The position numbers and the translations under genes were made by a program. This document shows, one piece after another, positions 24,473-33,628 of a stretch of DNA of 39,295 bases (within the stretch, counting starts at the first letter, position 1; every line of letters starts with the position of its first letter). The notes beneath the pieces were generated by a model. That model was not told the DNA's origin. It saw nothing but the letters and a program-made list of their open reading frames with translations, and did not search any database. Source of the DNA: Bacteroides sp. (GTDB lineage: Bacteria; Bacteroidota; Bacteroidia; Bacteroidales; Muribaculaceae); NCBI GenBank assembly GCA_014801985.1, contig JAAVDD010000023.1, forward strand, positions 30,297 to 69,591, given 5' to 3'.

Positions 24473-26098
24473 TCATTCGTCGGCAGTGACAGGGGTTACG
24501 ACCGGTGTTTCCTTTGCAGGCTCCTCTTGTTTGGCAGGGGGTGTCTCAGGAACTTTATTCTCGGTCTTGGGTTCCTCCGGTTCATTCACTTTCTCGCGCT
24601 TTGGCTCCGGTTTGCGCTCCGCCTTTGGTTCCGGTTTCTCGGAAGATGTCTTGGAAGAGACTTTCTCTGAAGAGGCCGGGCGATCGGAGACTGTGGCCTT
24701 CTCCCCTTGCTGACGCGGTTTCTCATCATGTATGGGGGCATCTGAGGATGAGGAGGCAAACGCACCCTCACCCTGACCCAGGAAGGCATTCATCTTCTTG
24801 GCCGCGCTTGAGGAATAGGCGTTGAAAACGTTGACACAGAATACAAGGTCGGTGATTCCGTTTTCACGCACATATTTCTTCATATTGCGGGTGAAATAGC
24901 GGAAATCGACTACATGAATCTCATCGAATGAATAGAACATATATCCGGGGAAGGCATTGCCGTAGCTATCCTTTATCACAAGGAGCTTTCGACCTGTACC
25001 GGCACCGGTCTTGACACGGGTCAGCTTCTGGTCGCCACCCATGAATGTAGAATAAGCCATGCCGCTTCCATCATGGAATTTATAGAAATACTTACCATCC
25101 ATCGGCTTGCGTTCACGCGTCACCTGATAGTTCTTATTGATGTCGTAGATCCAATATGTCGTGGTGTAATCTATTCCATTTGGCGTGTAATATACGAAAT
25201 CCTCCGGGGCATTCTTCACAGCAATGTCGTTGGAATATCCATACATTGAACCTACATAGTCGTGAATCACGTTCTTGGTGTAGGAGGAAAGGGGCTTGAA
25301 TGGGACACCGGCAGTGCGTGCAAATTCCTCGGCTGCATAGAACGCTCCGAGCGGCGCCCAGTGATGATCCGTGCGCAGATATATATCCTCCGCCACATGA
25401 TCGGCAAGGGCATTGTAGGCATTCACACCTCTGGCCCCGTTTTCAAGATGGGAATATATATTCTTTATGAATGGCTGCTGCGGTTTTGTGACTTTCTTGG
25501 CCTTGTCGGGGGTATAGAATTCCGACGACAGCGGAATCACCATTGCATAGACCTTCACGCCGGGAAGCTCCTTTTGGTATCTGCTCACTGTTGAGGCAAA
25601 CTCAAGGCCACCATTGGCAGAGCCTCCGAAGGCGTTAAGTGCGCGCACATTTTTCCCGCTACCGACGATAATTATTCCGGCGCTACCGATCTTGGCATTC
25701 TCGTCGGCATTTATATGGTTTTTATATTCTTCGAGTTCGGCAGGTGTGGCATTCTCCGGTGGAGTCTGGGGGATGTTATCTTTGTTATCCTTCCCGCTCT
25801 CGCCTACATGGAAAGAAACCGTTTCCTCTTCCGATGCGAAGGAGAAACGCATAAGGTCGCGCACTTTCATACTTGCCCCCATAAATTCATCGCGGTAAGG
25901 CTCCGTGTCGCTGAACCAACCCGCCAGTTCACGTGCGTATGATGCATCGGCGAGTTTGTCAACTGAAAATTCCGGCATCTCGGCCAGATCGCGTTTCTCA
26001 AGCTCGGAATAGCTGCTGCGGGGCATCAGGAGCAGCACGCATCCCAAGGCAGTGAAGCCTATTGCCACTATCCAGATATATAATTTTGCAGGCGTCAT
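24473..26098 (-). CDS. DHHW-family protein (AlgX/AlgJ-like), probable polysaccharide O-acetyltransferase partner
   Basis: A 541-residue protein with an N-terminal membrane segment (LYIWIVAIGFTALGCVLLL) that anchors it so the rest is periplasmic. The catalytic-type motif is DHHW at 244-247 (LRTDHHWAPLGAF) and the matching serine is in VIKDSYGNAF (D377, S378), as in SGNH-like AlgJ/AlgX enzymes that move acetyl groups to polysaccharides. The last 110 residues are K/E/P-rich and probably unstructured. I place the start at the ATG at 26098, which follows the MBOAT stop by one base and sits directly before the membrane segment; the upstream in-frame ATG at 26125 would overlap MBOAT. It pairs with the MBOAT gene, as in alginate and other acetylation loci. 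Confidence 0.82.
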   Translation of the reverse strand: MTPAKLYIWIVAIGFTALGCVLLLMPRSSYSELEKRDLAEMPEFSVDKLADASYARELAGWFSDTEPYRDEFMGASMKVRDLMRFSFASEEETVSFHVGESGKDNKDNIPQTPPENATPAELEEYKNHINADENAKIGSAGIIIVGSGKNVRALNAFGGSANGGLEFASTVSRYQKELPGVKVYAMVIPLSSEFYTPDKAKKVTKPQQPFIKNIYSHLENGARGVNAYNALADHVAEDIYLRTDHHWAPLGAFYAAEEFARTAGVPFKPLSSYTKNVIHDYVGSMYGYSNDIAVKNAPEDFVYYTPNGIDYTTTYWIYDINKNYQVTRERKPMDGKYFYKFHDGSGMAYSTFMGGDQKLTRVKTGAGTGRKLLVIKDSYGNAFPGYMFYSFDEIHVVDFRYFTRNMKKYVRENGITDLVFCVNVFNAYSSSAAKKMNAFLGQGEGAFASSSSDAPIHDEKPRQQGEKATVSDRPASSEKVSSKTSSEKPEPKAERKPEPKREKVNEPEEPKTENKVPETPPAKQEEPAKETPVVTPVTADE

Positions 26099-26099
26099 A

Positions 26100-27593
26100 T
26101 CAAAAGCGTGTATATATGAAAGCATTGTTTGTTGCCCCTACGAGCAGGGCCACACAGAGCACAAGTATCGCCACCGATGCAAAGGCCTTCAGGGTGGCGT
26201 CGAGATAATTTCCCCCTGCCGGATGAGCGGGGAGCATTCTGGCGAAGATAGTCTCTATCCAGCGTCGGACAGGGAGACAGAGGATAATGGCCACAACCCA
26301 GAGCCAGAAATAATCGGTGATGGCGGTCTCCTCCACAATGGAGAATGCCAGCTCCTTCTGTCCGAAGGCTGAGGCAAACCATTCACGCATATTGTCGAAA
26401 TTATCGAAATAGAATATAGCCCAGCCAATCACCACTATTATCAACGCATATATATGCATCAGAAAACGAGGAATGCGGTGAGCCACCTTCAAGACAGCAT
26501 ATTTCTCAATCACAAGGACCAATCCGAAATAGAGACCCCAGATTATGAAGTTCCAGCTTGCCCCGTGCCACATACCGGTCAGAAACCAGACGGTAAGGAG
26601 GTTGAGCATCTGATGACGCCGGTTTCCTCCCATCGGGATATAGGTGTAGTCGCGGAAGAAGGAACCGAGCGACATGTGCCAGCGACGCCAGAAGTCGGTC
26701 ACTGAATTGCAGCAGTAGGGATGGTTGAAGTTTTCGTTGAAATGAAATCCCATGGCGCGCCCCATTCCTATCGCCATGTCGGAATAACCGGAGAAATCGA
26801 AATATATCTGGAGAGTGAAGGCGAGTATTCCGATCCATGCTCCCCACATTGAAAGATGTTCCACTCCGTCGGCAAGAAAGCGTGTTGCAATTTCCGACAG
26901 TATGTTTGCGAGCACCACCTTCTTGCCAAGACCTATGAAGAAACGGTAGGAACCCTCCATGAAATCGTTGGCAGTGATCCGGCGGTCGTTGATCTCGTGA
27001 GCCACGGTGCCGTATCTCACGATAGGGCCGGCGATGAGCTGAGGGAACATCGAGATGTAGAGAAGAAGGTTAAGGAAGTTCTTCTGCACGGGGGATTCGC
27101 GGCGATAGACATCCACAAGATAGGATATCGACTGGAATATATAGAAGCTGATACCTATGGGGAGTGCAAGCCTTGGTGCTCCAAGGTCGAGACCGAAGGA
27201 TTTCAGCACATCGTTGAAGAATCCGAGATATTTGAATGTTCCGAGAATTGCAAGGTTCAGGATCAAACCAATGACAAGCCAGAACTTCCTCGATTTCTCT
27301 CCCTGCGAGATCAGGAGTCCGCTGAAATAATTCAATATCACGCAGACAATCATCAGGAATATATATATCGGCTCACCCCATGCATAGAAGATAAGCGAGA
27401 AGATCACAAGCGCAATATTGCGTGCGATGAATTTCGGATGCTGATAACCCGATTTTTCGGGATCTTCATCAAACATTATTACGCCTTCTTTACCCTGAAA
27501 GAACACTTTCTTGTCGAGCCATGCGCAGATGAGATATACCACCACGAATGCCGGGAGAAAGACGAAAATGAAAAATAGATCGGAGAATACCAT
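26100..27593 (-). CDS. MBOAT-family O-acyltransferase (AlgI-like)
   Basis: A 497-residue multi-pass inner-membrane protein of the AlgI/DltB type, which passes acyl groups, usually acetyl, across the membrane to a periplasmic partner. It shows the conserved FFP-like stretch (HPYCCNSVTDFWRRWHMSLGSFFRDY), YIPMGGNRR and the catalytic histidine H343 in TGMWHGASWNF. The first helices are hydrophobic (FIFVFLPAFVVVYLICAW). The next gene encodes a DHHW-type periplasmic partner and begins one base after its stop. The acceptor polymer is not known; no glycosyltransferase genes are in the window. Confidence 0.92.
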   Translation of the reverse strand: MVFSDLFFIFVFLPAFVVVYLICAWLDKKVFFQGKEGVIMFDEDPEKSGYQHPKFIARNIALVIFSLIFYAWGEPIYIFLMIVCVILNYFSGLLISQGEKSRKFWLVIGLILNLAILGTFKYLGFFNDVLKSFGLDLGAPRLALPIGISFYIFQSISYLVDVYRRESPVQKNFLNLLLYISMFPQLIAGPIVRYGTVAHEINDRRITANDFMEGSYRFFIGLGKKVVLANILSEIATRFLADGVEHLSMWGAWIGILAFTLQIYFDFSGYSDMAIGMGRAMGFHFNENFNHPYCCNSVTDFWRRWHMSLGSFFRDYTYIPMGGNRRHQMLNLLTVWFLTGMWHGASWNFIIWGLYFGLVLVIEKYAVLKVAHRIPRFLMHIYALIIVVIGWAIFYFDNFDNMREWFASAFGQKELAFSIVEETAITDYFWLWVVAIILCLPVRRWIETIFARMLPAHPAGGNYLDATLKAFASVAILVLCVALLVGATNNAFIYTRF

Positions 27594-27684
27594 CTGAATT
27601 TATTAAATTACATTGGAGCCGAAGATTTTCACCTTGACTCCAATTCCATATTGCTTGTTTTTGATTTGCGTTTGTTTTGACTTG

Positions 27685-27715
27685 CAAAATTAATACTTAT
27701 CCTAAACTATTCAAA
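27685..27715 (-). promoter_or_regulatory. promoter of the MBOAT operon
   Basis: Minus strand TTTG (27715-27712), 19-base spacer, TAATTTTG (27692-27685), about 92 bases before the MBOAT start. Confidence 0.75.
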
Positions 27716-27929
27716 ATAATTCGCACGTTTTGAGTTAATTTAATGGCTATTCTGCGATTTTCTTATTCTTTTTTCCTTAAAAATGCAATTAGCACTCTAA
27801 AATTTATATTGTTTTTACTATTTATATATCTGCAACAGGAACAATACATTGATATGGAACTCTACATTAATGTAGGCCGGACTTCTCCTGACCCTGATTC
27901 CAATTAACTTTTTTTAATAGATGTCGATA
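27716..27929. other. AT-rich intergenic DNA
   Basis: No gene is visible. It includes a perfect 14-base palindrome CTACATTAATGTAG at 27862-27875 of unknown role, between the divergent MBOAT and mntA promoters. The sequence is far richer in A and T than neighbouring genes. Confidence 0.5.
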
Positions 27930-27958
27930 TTGGTACAGCGGTATTTTTTGTAAATTTG
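27930..27958 (+). promoter_or_regulatory. promoter of the mntA-hepT pair
   Basis: TTG (27930-27932), 18-base spacer, TAAATTTG (27951-27958), 78 bases before the mntA ATG. The -33 part and spacing are slightly off the consensus. Confidence 0.5.
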
Positions 27959-28035
27959 CAAAAAGGTAAGTAAGTTTAATAAGTAGTTCATATTAACTTA
28001 CGAGTCAAGTATCTCACTCAAAAATTCAAATTGCC

Positions 28036-28347
28036 ATGATTAGTAAAAGAATCTCAGATCTCTTACCTGCATTCAGAAAATATTTTCAGAATATGCCCGT
28101 CTTAAGAGCATGGCTATTCGGGTCCTATTCTCGTGGAGAAGAAACAACAGAGAGTGATATAGATATTCTGGTGGATTATGACCGGACTAATGGACGCGTC
28201 TCCCTTTTGAAAATGGGAGGTATGTTAATGGATTTATCTGAGATAGCCGGTTGTAAAGTTGATCTTGTCGACAATCGCGGATTAATGGATTTTGCAAGAA
28301 AGAGTGTGGACAACGATAAGATTCTAATATATGAGAGAAGCAATTAA
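28036..28347 (+). CDS. mntA: MntA-type nucleotidyltransferase antitoxin
   Basis: A 103-residue minimal nucleotidyltransferase. The family signature GSYSRGEETTESDIDILVD gives G29-S30 and metal-binding D41 and D43; the third acidic residue is D76 in CKVDLVD. In characterised type VII pairs MntA adds AMP to a tyrosine in the HepT toxin's RX4HXY motif and so silences it. It overlaps the HEPN gene by 17 bases, so the two are translated together. It lies in an AT-rich stretch, consistent with recent gain. Confidence 0.87.
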   Translation: MISKRISDLLPAFRKYFQNMPVLRAWLFGSYSRGEETTESDIDILVDYDRTNGRVSLLKMGGMLMDLSEIAGCKVDLVDNRGLMDFARKSVDNDKILIYERSN

Positions 28348-28696
28348 AGACCGTGGTAGACTTGAGCACATGCTGGAGATGGCTAAAAATCTTCAGGAAG
28401 CTAAATCCCTCCACACCTATGATGAGGTTCTTAATGACAAGATTTTATTTTATGGATTGACCAAAATGACAGAAATCATAGGTGAGGCAGCTTATAAACT
28501 TACCCATGAATTTACTGACACTCATCCTGCACTACCCTGGAAGCAAATCATAGGTTTGCGACATATATTGGTGCATGGTTATTTTAAAATAAATCCTGAA
28601 GATCTTTGGGATGTGATTCTAAATGATATTCCTATTATGATGCCTATCTTAGAATCTTATATAAAAGAATTTGATGAGCCATCTGTAAATGCTTAG
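28331..28696 (+). CDS. hepT: HepT-type HEPN toxin (DUF86)
   Basis: A 121-residue helical HEPN protein. The RX4HXY active motif is intact: R77, H82 and Y84 in GLRHILVHGYFKINPEDLW. In known systems this motif cuts RNA and its tyrosine is the target of AMP addition by MntA. The gene overlaps mntA by 17 bases on the same strand, which is the standard arrangement, and no key residue is missing, so the pair looks functional. Its RNA target is unknown. Confidence 0.87.
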   Translation: MREAIKDRGRLEHMLEMAKNLQEAKSLHTYDEVLNDKILFYGLTKMTEIIGEAAYKLTHEFTDTHPALPWKQIIGLRHILVHGYFKINPEDLWDVILNDIPIMMPILESYIKEFDEPSVNA

Positions 28697-28706
28697 CTTA
28701 TAATAA

Positions 28707-28719
28707 CCTCTATCAGAGG
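28707..28719 (+). terminator. short hairpin after hepT
   Basis: CCTCT-ATC-AGAGG, 11 bases after the hepT stop. The T tail is weak, so it may be a partial terminator. The 166-base gap also holds two similar CCATTTT(T)CTT segments. Confidence 0.45.
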
Positions 28720-28862
28720 ATATACCATTTTCTTCCATTTCCTACCATTTTTCTTGCATATATATTTCGCGCCTGAGTTTTTTACGTTATACCAACAGAT
28801 CCTCATCACATGACGATAGTTTTATAAAAAGGATTGTTATAAAGTATATAATCATCATAAAT

Positions 28863-29708
28863 ATGAAAACCATAGAAAACACTGAATTCGGAGGGGAGCG
28901 CCCACTTTTCGCCTCCCATGATCTCAAACTCGAAAATGTCACCATACACGCCGGAGAATCGGCTCTGAAAAACTGTAGTGACATTGAAGCCGTGAATTGT
29001 CGCTTCGAGGGTAAATACCCTTTCTGGCACGTAGACCGTTTCATTATCCGCAATTCTCTCTTCACTGAGGGAGCACGTGCAGCCCTATGGTATTCCAAGA
29101 ACCTTCAGATGACCGATACTCTGGTGGAGGCTCCTAAGATGTTCCGCGAAATGTCGGGAATAATTCTTGACAGCGTGAGGATTCCGGATGCACAGGAGAC
29201 TCTCTGGCATTGCCGCAATATCAATCTACATAAGGTGGAGGTGAAGAATGCCGACTATATCTTCATGCACTGCGAAAATATCGAAATCGACGATTATCAT
29301 CAGGATGGAAACTATTCTTTCCAGTATTGCAAGAATGTGGTGATACGCAACGCCGTGATCAATTCCAAGGATGCTTTCTGGAATACGGAAAATGTGACCG
29401 TGATCAATTCCGAACTTCACGGAGAATACCTCGGCTGGCACTCCAAGAACCTCCATCTCATCAACTGTAAGATTTCCGGCACTCAGCCTCTCTGCTATTG
29501 CGATAACCTCGTGATGGAGAACTGCACTATGGCCGATGATTGCGACCTGGCCTTCGAGGAGAGCGTTCTGAATGCAGATGTCGATTCCCGAATCACTTCC
29601 GTTAAAAATCCCACATCGGGTTTGATACGTGCGAAGGGTTACGGCGAAATTATAATTGACGAGAACATCAAGCAGCCTGCCGACTGCCGTATTGAAACGA
29701 AGGAGTAA
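28863..29708 (+). CDS. DUF3737 family protein, predicted right-handed beta-helix
   Basis: A 281-residue protein without a signal peptide. It is built from short repeats of about 20 residues in which C, N and W recur in register (for example LENVTIHAGESALKNCSDI, AVNCRFEGKYPFWHVDRFII, ENVTVINSELHGEYLGWHSK), as expected for a beta-helix stack. Start FGGERPLFASHDLKLENV and this pattern fit DUF3737, common in gut Bacteroidetes and Firmicutes. Function is unknown. Its stop is 2 bases before the PatB-like gene, so the two are surely co-transcribed. Confidence 0.8.
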   Translation: MKTIENTEFGGERPLFASHDLKLENVTIHAGESALKNCSDIEAVNCRFEGKYPFWHVDRFIIRNSLFTEGARAALWYSKNLQMTDTLVEAPKMFREMSGIILDSVRIPDAQETLWHCRNINLHKVEVKNADYIFMHCENIEIDDYHQDGNYSFQYCKNVVIRNAVINSKDAFWNTENVTVINSELHGEYLGWHSKNLHLINCKISGTQPLCYCDNLVMENCTMADDCDLAFEESVLNADVDSRITSVKNPTSGLIRAKGYGEIIIDENIKQPADCRIETKE

Positions 29709-29710
29709 AA

Positions 29711-30889
29711 ATGATGGAAAGCAGCTGGTTTGATGATGTTCCCGACCGTCGAGGGTCGGGATGCATGAAATGGGATGAGGCTCCGGATTCGGAGACCCTC
29801 CCTTTATGGGTGGCAGATATGGATTTCCGCACTGCGCCATGCGTGATCCGCGCTCTTGAGAAGAGAGTGGCACATGGCGTATTCGGCTATACTTTGCTTG
29901 ATGATGAATATTACCATGCGCTGACCGAATGGTTCGCTTCCCGTCATGACTATTTCTTCGAGCGCGATGCCGTGATTGCCGTCCCCGGAGTGGTTCCGGC
30001 AATTTCCGCCATTATAAAGGCTCTCGTGCCTGAACGACACGGAGTGATTGTCCAGACTCCGGTCTATAACTGTTTCTTCTCCTCCATACGCAATAATGGC
30101 TGCCGCATAGTAGAGGCTCCATTGAAGCGCGTGGATGGCGACGACGGGACATTCTCTTATCTGATGGACTTTAATGCGCTTGAAGAAGCAGCCTCTCAGG
30201 ATGATGTCGACCTGATGCTTCTTTGCAATCCTCATAATCCGGCCGGGCGACTATGGACACGGGCGGAGTTGGAGAAGGTGGCTGAGATATGCCGCCGCAA
30301 CAATGTCCGCGTGGTCAGCGATGAGATTCATTGCGAACTCACCGAACCGGGGCGGGAATATTATCCCTATGGTAAGGTGGATGAGAAGGCAGTGATCTGC
30401 CTAAGCCCATCCAAGGCTTTCAATACCGCCGGCCTTCAGATAGCCAATATCATCACTCCCGATGATGAGACAAAACAAAAGATAGATCGCGCCGTTAATA
30501 TCAATGAGGTCTGCGACGTGAATCCCTTCGGGCCGGCAGCTCTTAAAGCGGAGTATTCGGAGGAGGGATATGAATGGCTGTGCGCTCTTTGCGGATACCT
30601 TTGGGCAAACTATGATATGCTCCTCGAAAGATTCAGCAAGGAGCTTCCTGAATGTCCGGTTTCACGCCTTGAAGCCACATATCTCCCTTGGGTTGATGTT
30701 TCGGCACTCGGCATTCCGGCTGAGAAGATTGAGGAGAGGATGCTTAAGGAAGCCAAGGTATGGGTCAACTGCAGTGAGATGTATGGAGCCGACGGCTACA
30801 TTCGTATAAATATCGCCACATCGGCTGCCCGATTGAGCGAAGGCCTCGACAGAATCATCGGATGGCTTAAAAAGGAACTTAAAGCCTGA
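29711..30889 (+). CDS. MalY/PatB-family PLP enzyme (probable cystathionine beta-lyase)
   Basis: A fold-type I PLP enzyme of 392 residues. It opens FDDVPDRRGSGCMKWD and LPLWVADMDF (the MalY/PatB signature), has NPHNPAGRLWTRAEL for the aspartate and cofactor region, and the Schiff-base lysine K235 in SPSKAFNTAGLQIA. Members cleave C-S bonds of cystathionine or related cysteine conjugates. The precise substrate is not set by the sequence. An in-frame ATG three bases later (29714) is an equal start. It lies between DUF3737 and a MATE exporter on the same strand. Confidence 0.88.
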   Translation: MMESSWFDDVPDRRGSGCMKWDEAPDSETLPLWVADMDFRTAPCVIRALEKRVAHGVFGYTLLDDEYYHALTEWFASRHDYFFERDAVIAVPGVVPAISAIIKALVPERHGVIVQTPVYNCFFSSIRNNGCRIVEAPLKRVDGDDGTFSYLMDFNALEEAASQDDVDLMLLCNPHNPAGRLWTRAELEKVAEICRRNNVRVVSDEIHCELTEPGREYYPYGKVDEKAVICLSPSKAFNTAGLQIANIITPDDETKQKIDRAVNINEVCDVNPFGPAALKAEYSEEGYEWLCALCGYLWANYDMLLERFSKELPECPVSRLEATYLPWVDVSALGIPAEKIEERMLKEAKVWVNCSEMYGADGYIRINIATSAARLSEGLDRIIGWLKKELKA

Positions 30890-30915
30890 GAAATAAAAAG
30901 AAAGGAAGAAGAGTT

Positions 30916-32376
30916 TTGAATATCGAGCTTATATCTTCAGGACAGCCGCTGACCTTCCGCCAGCGGCTGTCGCTGACTGCCCGGCTTGCGTGGCCTGCGA
31001 TCATCGCCCAGCTGTCGAGCATACTGATGCAATATATTGATGCGGCCATGGTGGGTCGGCTTGGTGCGGATCCCTCGGCTGCGGTCGGTCTTGTCTCCAC
31101 AAGCCTCTGGCTATTCTGGGGTGTATGCTCGGCTGCCACTGTCGGCTTCTCTGTGCAGATAGCCCACAGAATAGGGGCTGCCGATCATAATTCTGCCAAA
31201 AGGATTTTCCGTCAGGGCATCACCGGATCCTTTATCTTCGGGGTCATAGTCGGCCTGATAGGACTTCTCATAGCCAAGCCCCTCCCCCACTGGCTGGGAG
31301 GAACGGAAGCGGTATGCGGGCAGGCCTCTCTCTATTTTGCAGTCTTTGTTGCGGCTCTCCCTCTGCTCACACTCAACTATCTTGGAAGCGGGGCTTTGCG
31401 TGCGGCCGGCAACATGATTGTGGCCGGTGGTCTGAATGTGATGATGTGTGGGCTCGATGTAGTGTTCAATCTCTTCCTTATCTTCCCTACAAGGGAAGTG
31501 GCGATTGCCGGAATGGAATTCACTCTTCCGGGTGCGGGACTTGGCGTATTGGGCGCGGCTCTCGGCACAGTGGCGGCGGAAATCGTCACTGCCGCCTCCA
31601 TCCTCTGGTATGCCACCACAAGGGAGAAACGGATAGCATTCCTTGGGAAATACAGGGATAGACCCGTAGAAGAGGAAATGAAGGATAGGAAGATAAAAAA
31701 GCGTAGCCATTGGATCCCCTCCGGATCTGTGCTTCATAATGCAGTGCGTGTTGCGGCTCCGATGACTCTTGAGCACGCCGTGATATGCGGGGCGCAGATC
31801 ATGATAACCGTGATTGTGGCTCCCTTGGGTGTCTTTGCAATCGCCGCCAACTCATTTGCAGTGACAGCCGAAGCACTTTGCTATATGCCGGGATATGGAA
31901 TAGCGGATGCCGCCACCACCCTTACCGGTCAAAGCTATGGGGCGGGTCGTAAAGACCTTGCCAAGAAATTCGGTTGGCTCACAGTCGGATTGGGAATGAT
32001 AATCATGGGGGTGATGGGAGTGGCCTTATGGGTGTGGTCGCCTGATGTCATGGCTCTTCTCTCTCCCGTGAAAGAGATTCAGGATATGGGCACCTCCTCG
32101 CTGAGAATCGAAGCATGGGCCGAACCGATGTTCGCAGCCGCTATCGTCGGCTACGGCGTGATGGTCGGTGTCGGCGACACGGTGATTCCGGCAATCATGA
32201 ATTTCTCCAGTATTTGGCTTGTGAGAGTGCCTTTGGCTGCGATTCTTGCCGGCACGATGGGTCTTAACGGCGTATGGCTCGCAATGTGTATAGAGCTTTC
32301 TTTCCGTGGAGCTATCTTCCTCTGGCGTCTTGCTTCAGGAGCTTGGCTCAAGCATGGACTAAAGACCAAGGATTAA
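30916..32376 (+). CDS. MATE family efflux transporter
   Basis: A 486-residue inner-membrane protein with about twelve hydrophobic segments in two halves, each starting with a MATE-type helix (LARLAWPAIIAQLSSILMQYIDAAMVG and VAAPMTLEHAVICGAQIMI). GQSYGAGR in the middle of the second half is a strong MATE signature. MATE pumps export drugs or metabolites with Na+ or H+. The start is TTG at 30916; the first internal ATG would delete part of helix 1. It follows the PatB-like gene by 26 bases and ends near a strong terminator, so it closes the DUF3737-PatB-MATE unit. Confidence 0.88.
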   Translation: MNIELISSGQPLTFRQRLSLTARLAWPAIIAQLSSILMQYIDAAMVGRLGADPSAAVGLVSTSLWLFWGVCSAATVGFSVQIAHRIGAADHNSAKRIFRQGITGSFIFGVIVGLIGLLIAKPLPHWLGGTEAVCGQASLYFAVFVAALPLLTLNYLGSGALRAAGNMIVAGGLNVMMCGLDVVFNLFLIFPTREVAIAGMEFTLPGAGLGVLGAALGTVAAEIVTAASILWYATTREKRIAFLGKYRDRPVEEEMKDRKIKKRSHWIPSGSVLHNAVRVAAPMTLEHAVICGAQIMITVIVAPLGVFAIAANSFAVTAEALCYMPGYGIADAATTLTGQSYGAGRKDLAKKFGWLTVGLGMIIMGVMGVALWVWSPDVMALLSPVKEIQDMGTSSLRIEAWAEPMFAAAIVGYGVMVGVGDTVIPAIMNFSSIWLVRVPLAAILAGTMGLNGVWLAMCIELSFRGAIFLWRLASGAWLKHGLKTKD

Positions 32377-32433
32377 GAGCAGGATATTTCTTGCAATGCG
32401 TTTATATATATACTTAAAAGTAAACACTGATTG

Positions 32434-32483
32434 AAACATACAGGGCTGACGGGATTCCATTTTCCCATCAGCCCTGTATGTTT
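32434..32483. terminator. bidirectional terminator between MATE and leuB
   Basis: A 16-base perfect stem (AAACATACAGGGCTGA with TCAGCCCTGTATGTTT) extended after one mismatch by GGGA/TCCC, with T runs on the plus side. It lies 57 bases past the MATE stop and 55 before the leuB stop. Confidence 0.9.
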
Positions 32484-32538
32484 TTAATGAAAGAGCTTTC
32501 CGCCGTTTGCTTACAGGAAGCTACCTCCGGCTTGCGGA

Positions 32539-33606
32539 TCAGGCTTTCTTTATATAAGAAACAAGCCATTCACCGATCTCTTTTGTGCCATATTTCTCGC
32601 CGCCTTCAACCTGAATTTCCGGTGTGCGGACATTGGCATCGAGGGAGGCATTCACTGCCTGACGAATCAACGCGCCCTCCTCCTTAAGGTCGAAATATTC
32701 AAAGAGCATCGCCACTGAAAGCACCTGTGCAAGGGGATTGGCGATGTTTAGCCCTTTGGCCTGAGGCCATGACCCGTGGATAGGTTCAAACACGGGAGTG
32801 CTCTCGCCTGTTGATGCAGAGGGAAGAAGCCCCATCGAACCGCTGATAACGGAACCCTCATCTGTGAGGATATCACCGAATGTGTTCTCGGTCACCATCA
32901 CATCAAAAAATTTAGGTTCGGTGATCATCTTCATGGCGGCATTGTCGACAAACATATAGTCGGTCTTCACCTCCGGATAAGAGGCCTCCATCTCCTGTGC
33001 AATCTTTCTCCAAAGTCGGCTTGAGGCCAATACATTCGCCTTATCCACCACCGTCAGATGTTTTCTGCGCTTCATGGCATATTCAAATCCAACCTTCAGA
33101 ATGCGCTCGATTTCGGGACGTGTATAGTAGTTGGTATCGTAGGCTTTCTCATCATCCTGATATTTCTCACCGAAATACATTCCTCCTGTCAGCTCACGGA
33201 TGCAGATGAAATCCGCACCCTCCACGAGTTCGGCACGCAGGGGTGATTTATGGATAAGACATTTGAACGTCTCCACAGGGCGGATATTGGCAAATAGTCC
33301 GAGTTTCTTGCGCATGGCGAGAAGCCCCTGCTCAGGACGCACCTTTGCTGTCGGATCGTTGTCAAACTTGGGATCTCCGACAGCAGAGAAAAGCACGGCA
33401 TCGGCATTCTTGCAAATCTCGTAGGTCTCTTCAGGGAATGGGTCGCCCACCTTGTCAATGGCATCGGCGCCACAGATGGCATATTCATATGAAACCTTGT
33501 GTCCGAATTTCTCGCACACGGCTGTCATCACATCCACACCGACGGCCGAAATCTCAGGCCCAATGCCGTCGCCGGGCAATACTGCAATTTTAAAATCCAT
33601 AGTCAA
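32539..33606 (-). CDS. leuB: 3-isopropylmalate dehydrogenase
   Basis: LeuB oxidises and decarboxylates 3-isopropylmalate with NAD to 2-oxoisocaproate, the last committed step to leucine, in the cytoplasm. The 355-residue protein starts [13 protein letters not shown] and shows [13 protein letters not shown], the substrate loop with [15 protein letters not shown] and [15 protein letters not shown], and the metal site [21 protein letters not shown]. Here it also is the likely enzyme for 3-methylmalate from the citramalate branch, giving 2-oxobutyrate. It is the last gene in leuA-leuC-leuD-cimA-leuB, 22 bases after cimA. Confidence 0.95.
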   Translation of the reverse strand: MTMDFKIAVLPGDGIGPEISAVGVDVMTAVCEKFGHKVSYEYAICGADAIDKVGDPFPEETYEICKNADAVLFSAVGDPKFDNDPTAKVRPEQGLLAMRKKLGLFANIRPVETFKCLIHKSPLRAELVEGADFICIRELTGGMYFGEKYQDDEKAYDTNYYTRPEIERILKVGFEYAMKRRKHLTVVDKANVLASSRLWRKIAQEMEASYPEVKTDYMFVDNAAMKMITEPKFFDVMVTENTFGDILTDEGSVISGSMGLLPSASTGESTPVFEPIHGSWPQAKGLNIANPLAQVLSVAMLFEYFDLKEEGALIRQAVNASLDANVRTPEIQVEGGEKYGTKEIGEWLVSYIKKA

Positions 33607-33628
33607 TTATCTTTTTAGCGGTCCGGAT

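Noticed and set aside
27862..27875. Palindrome CTACATTAATGTAG and its partial match near 1840-1850
   Set aside because: The shared part is 11 AT-rich bases, and one copy is only a half site; not enough for a family.
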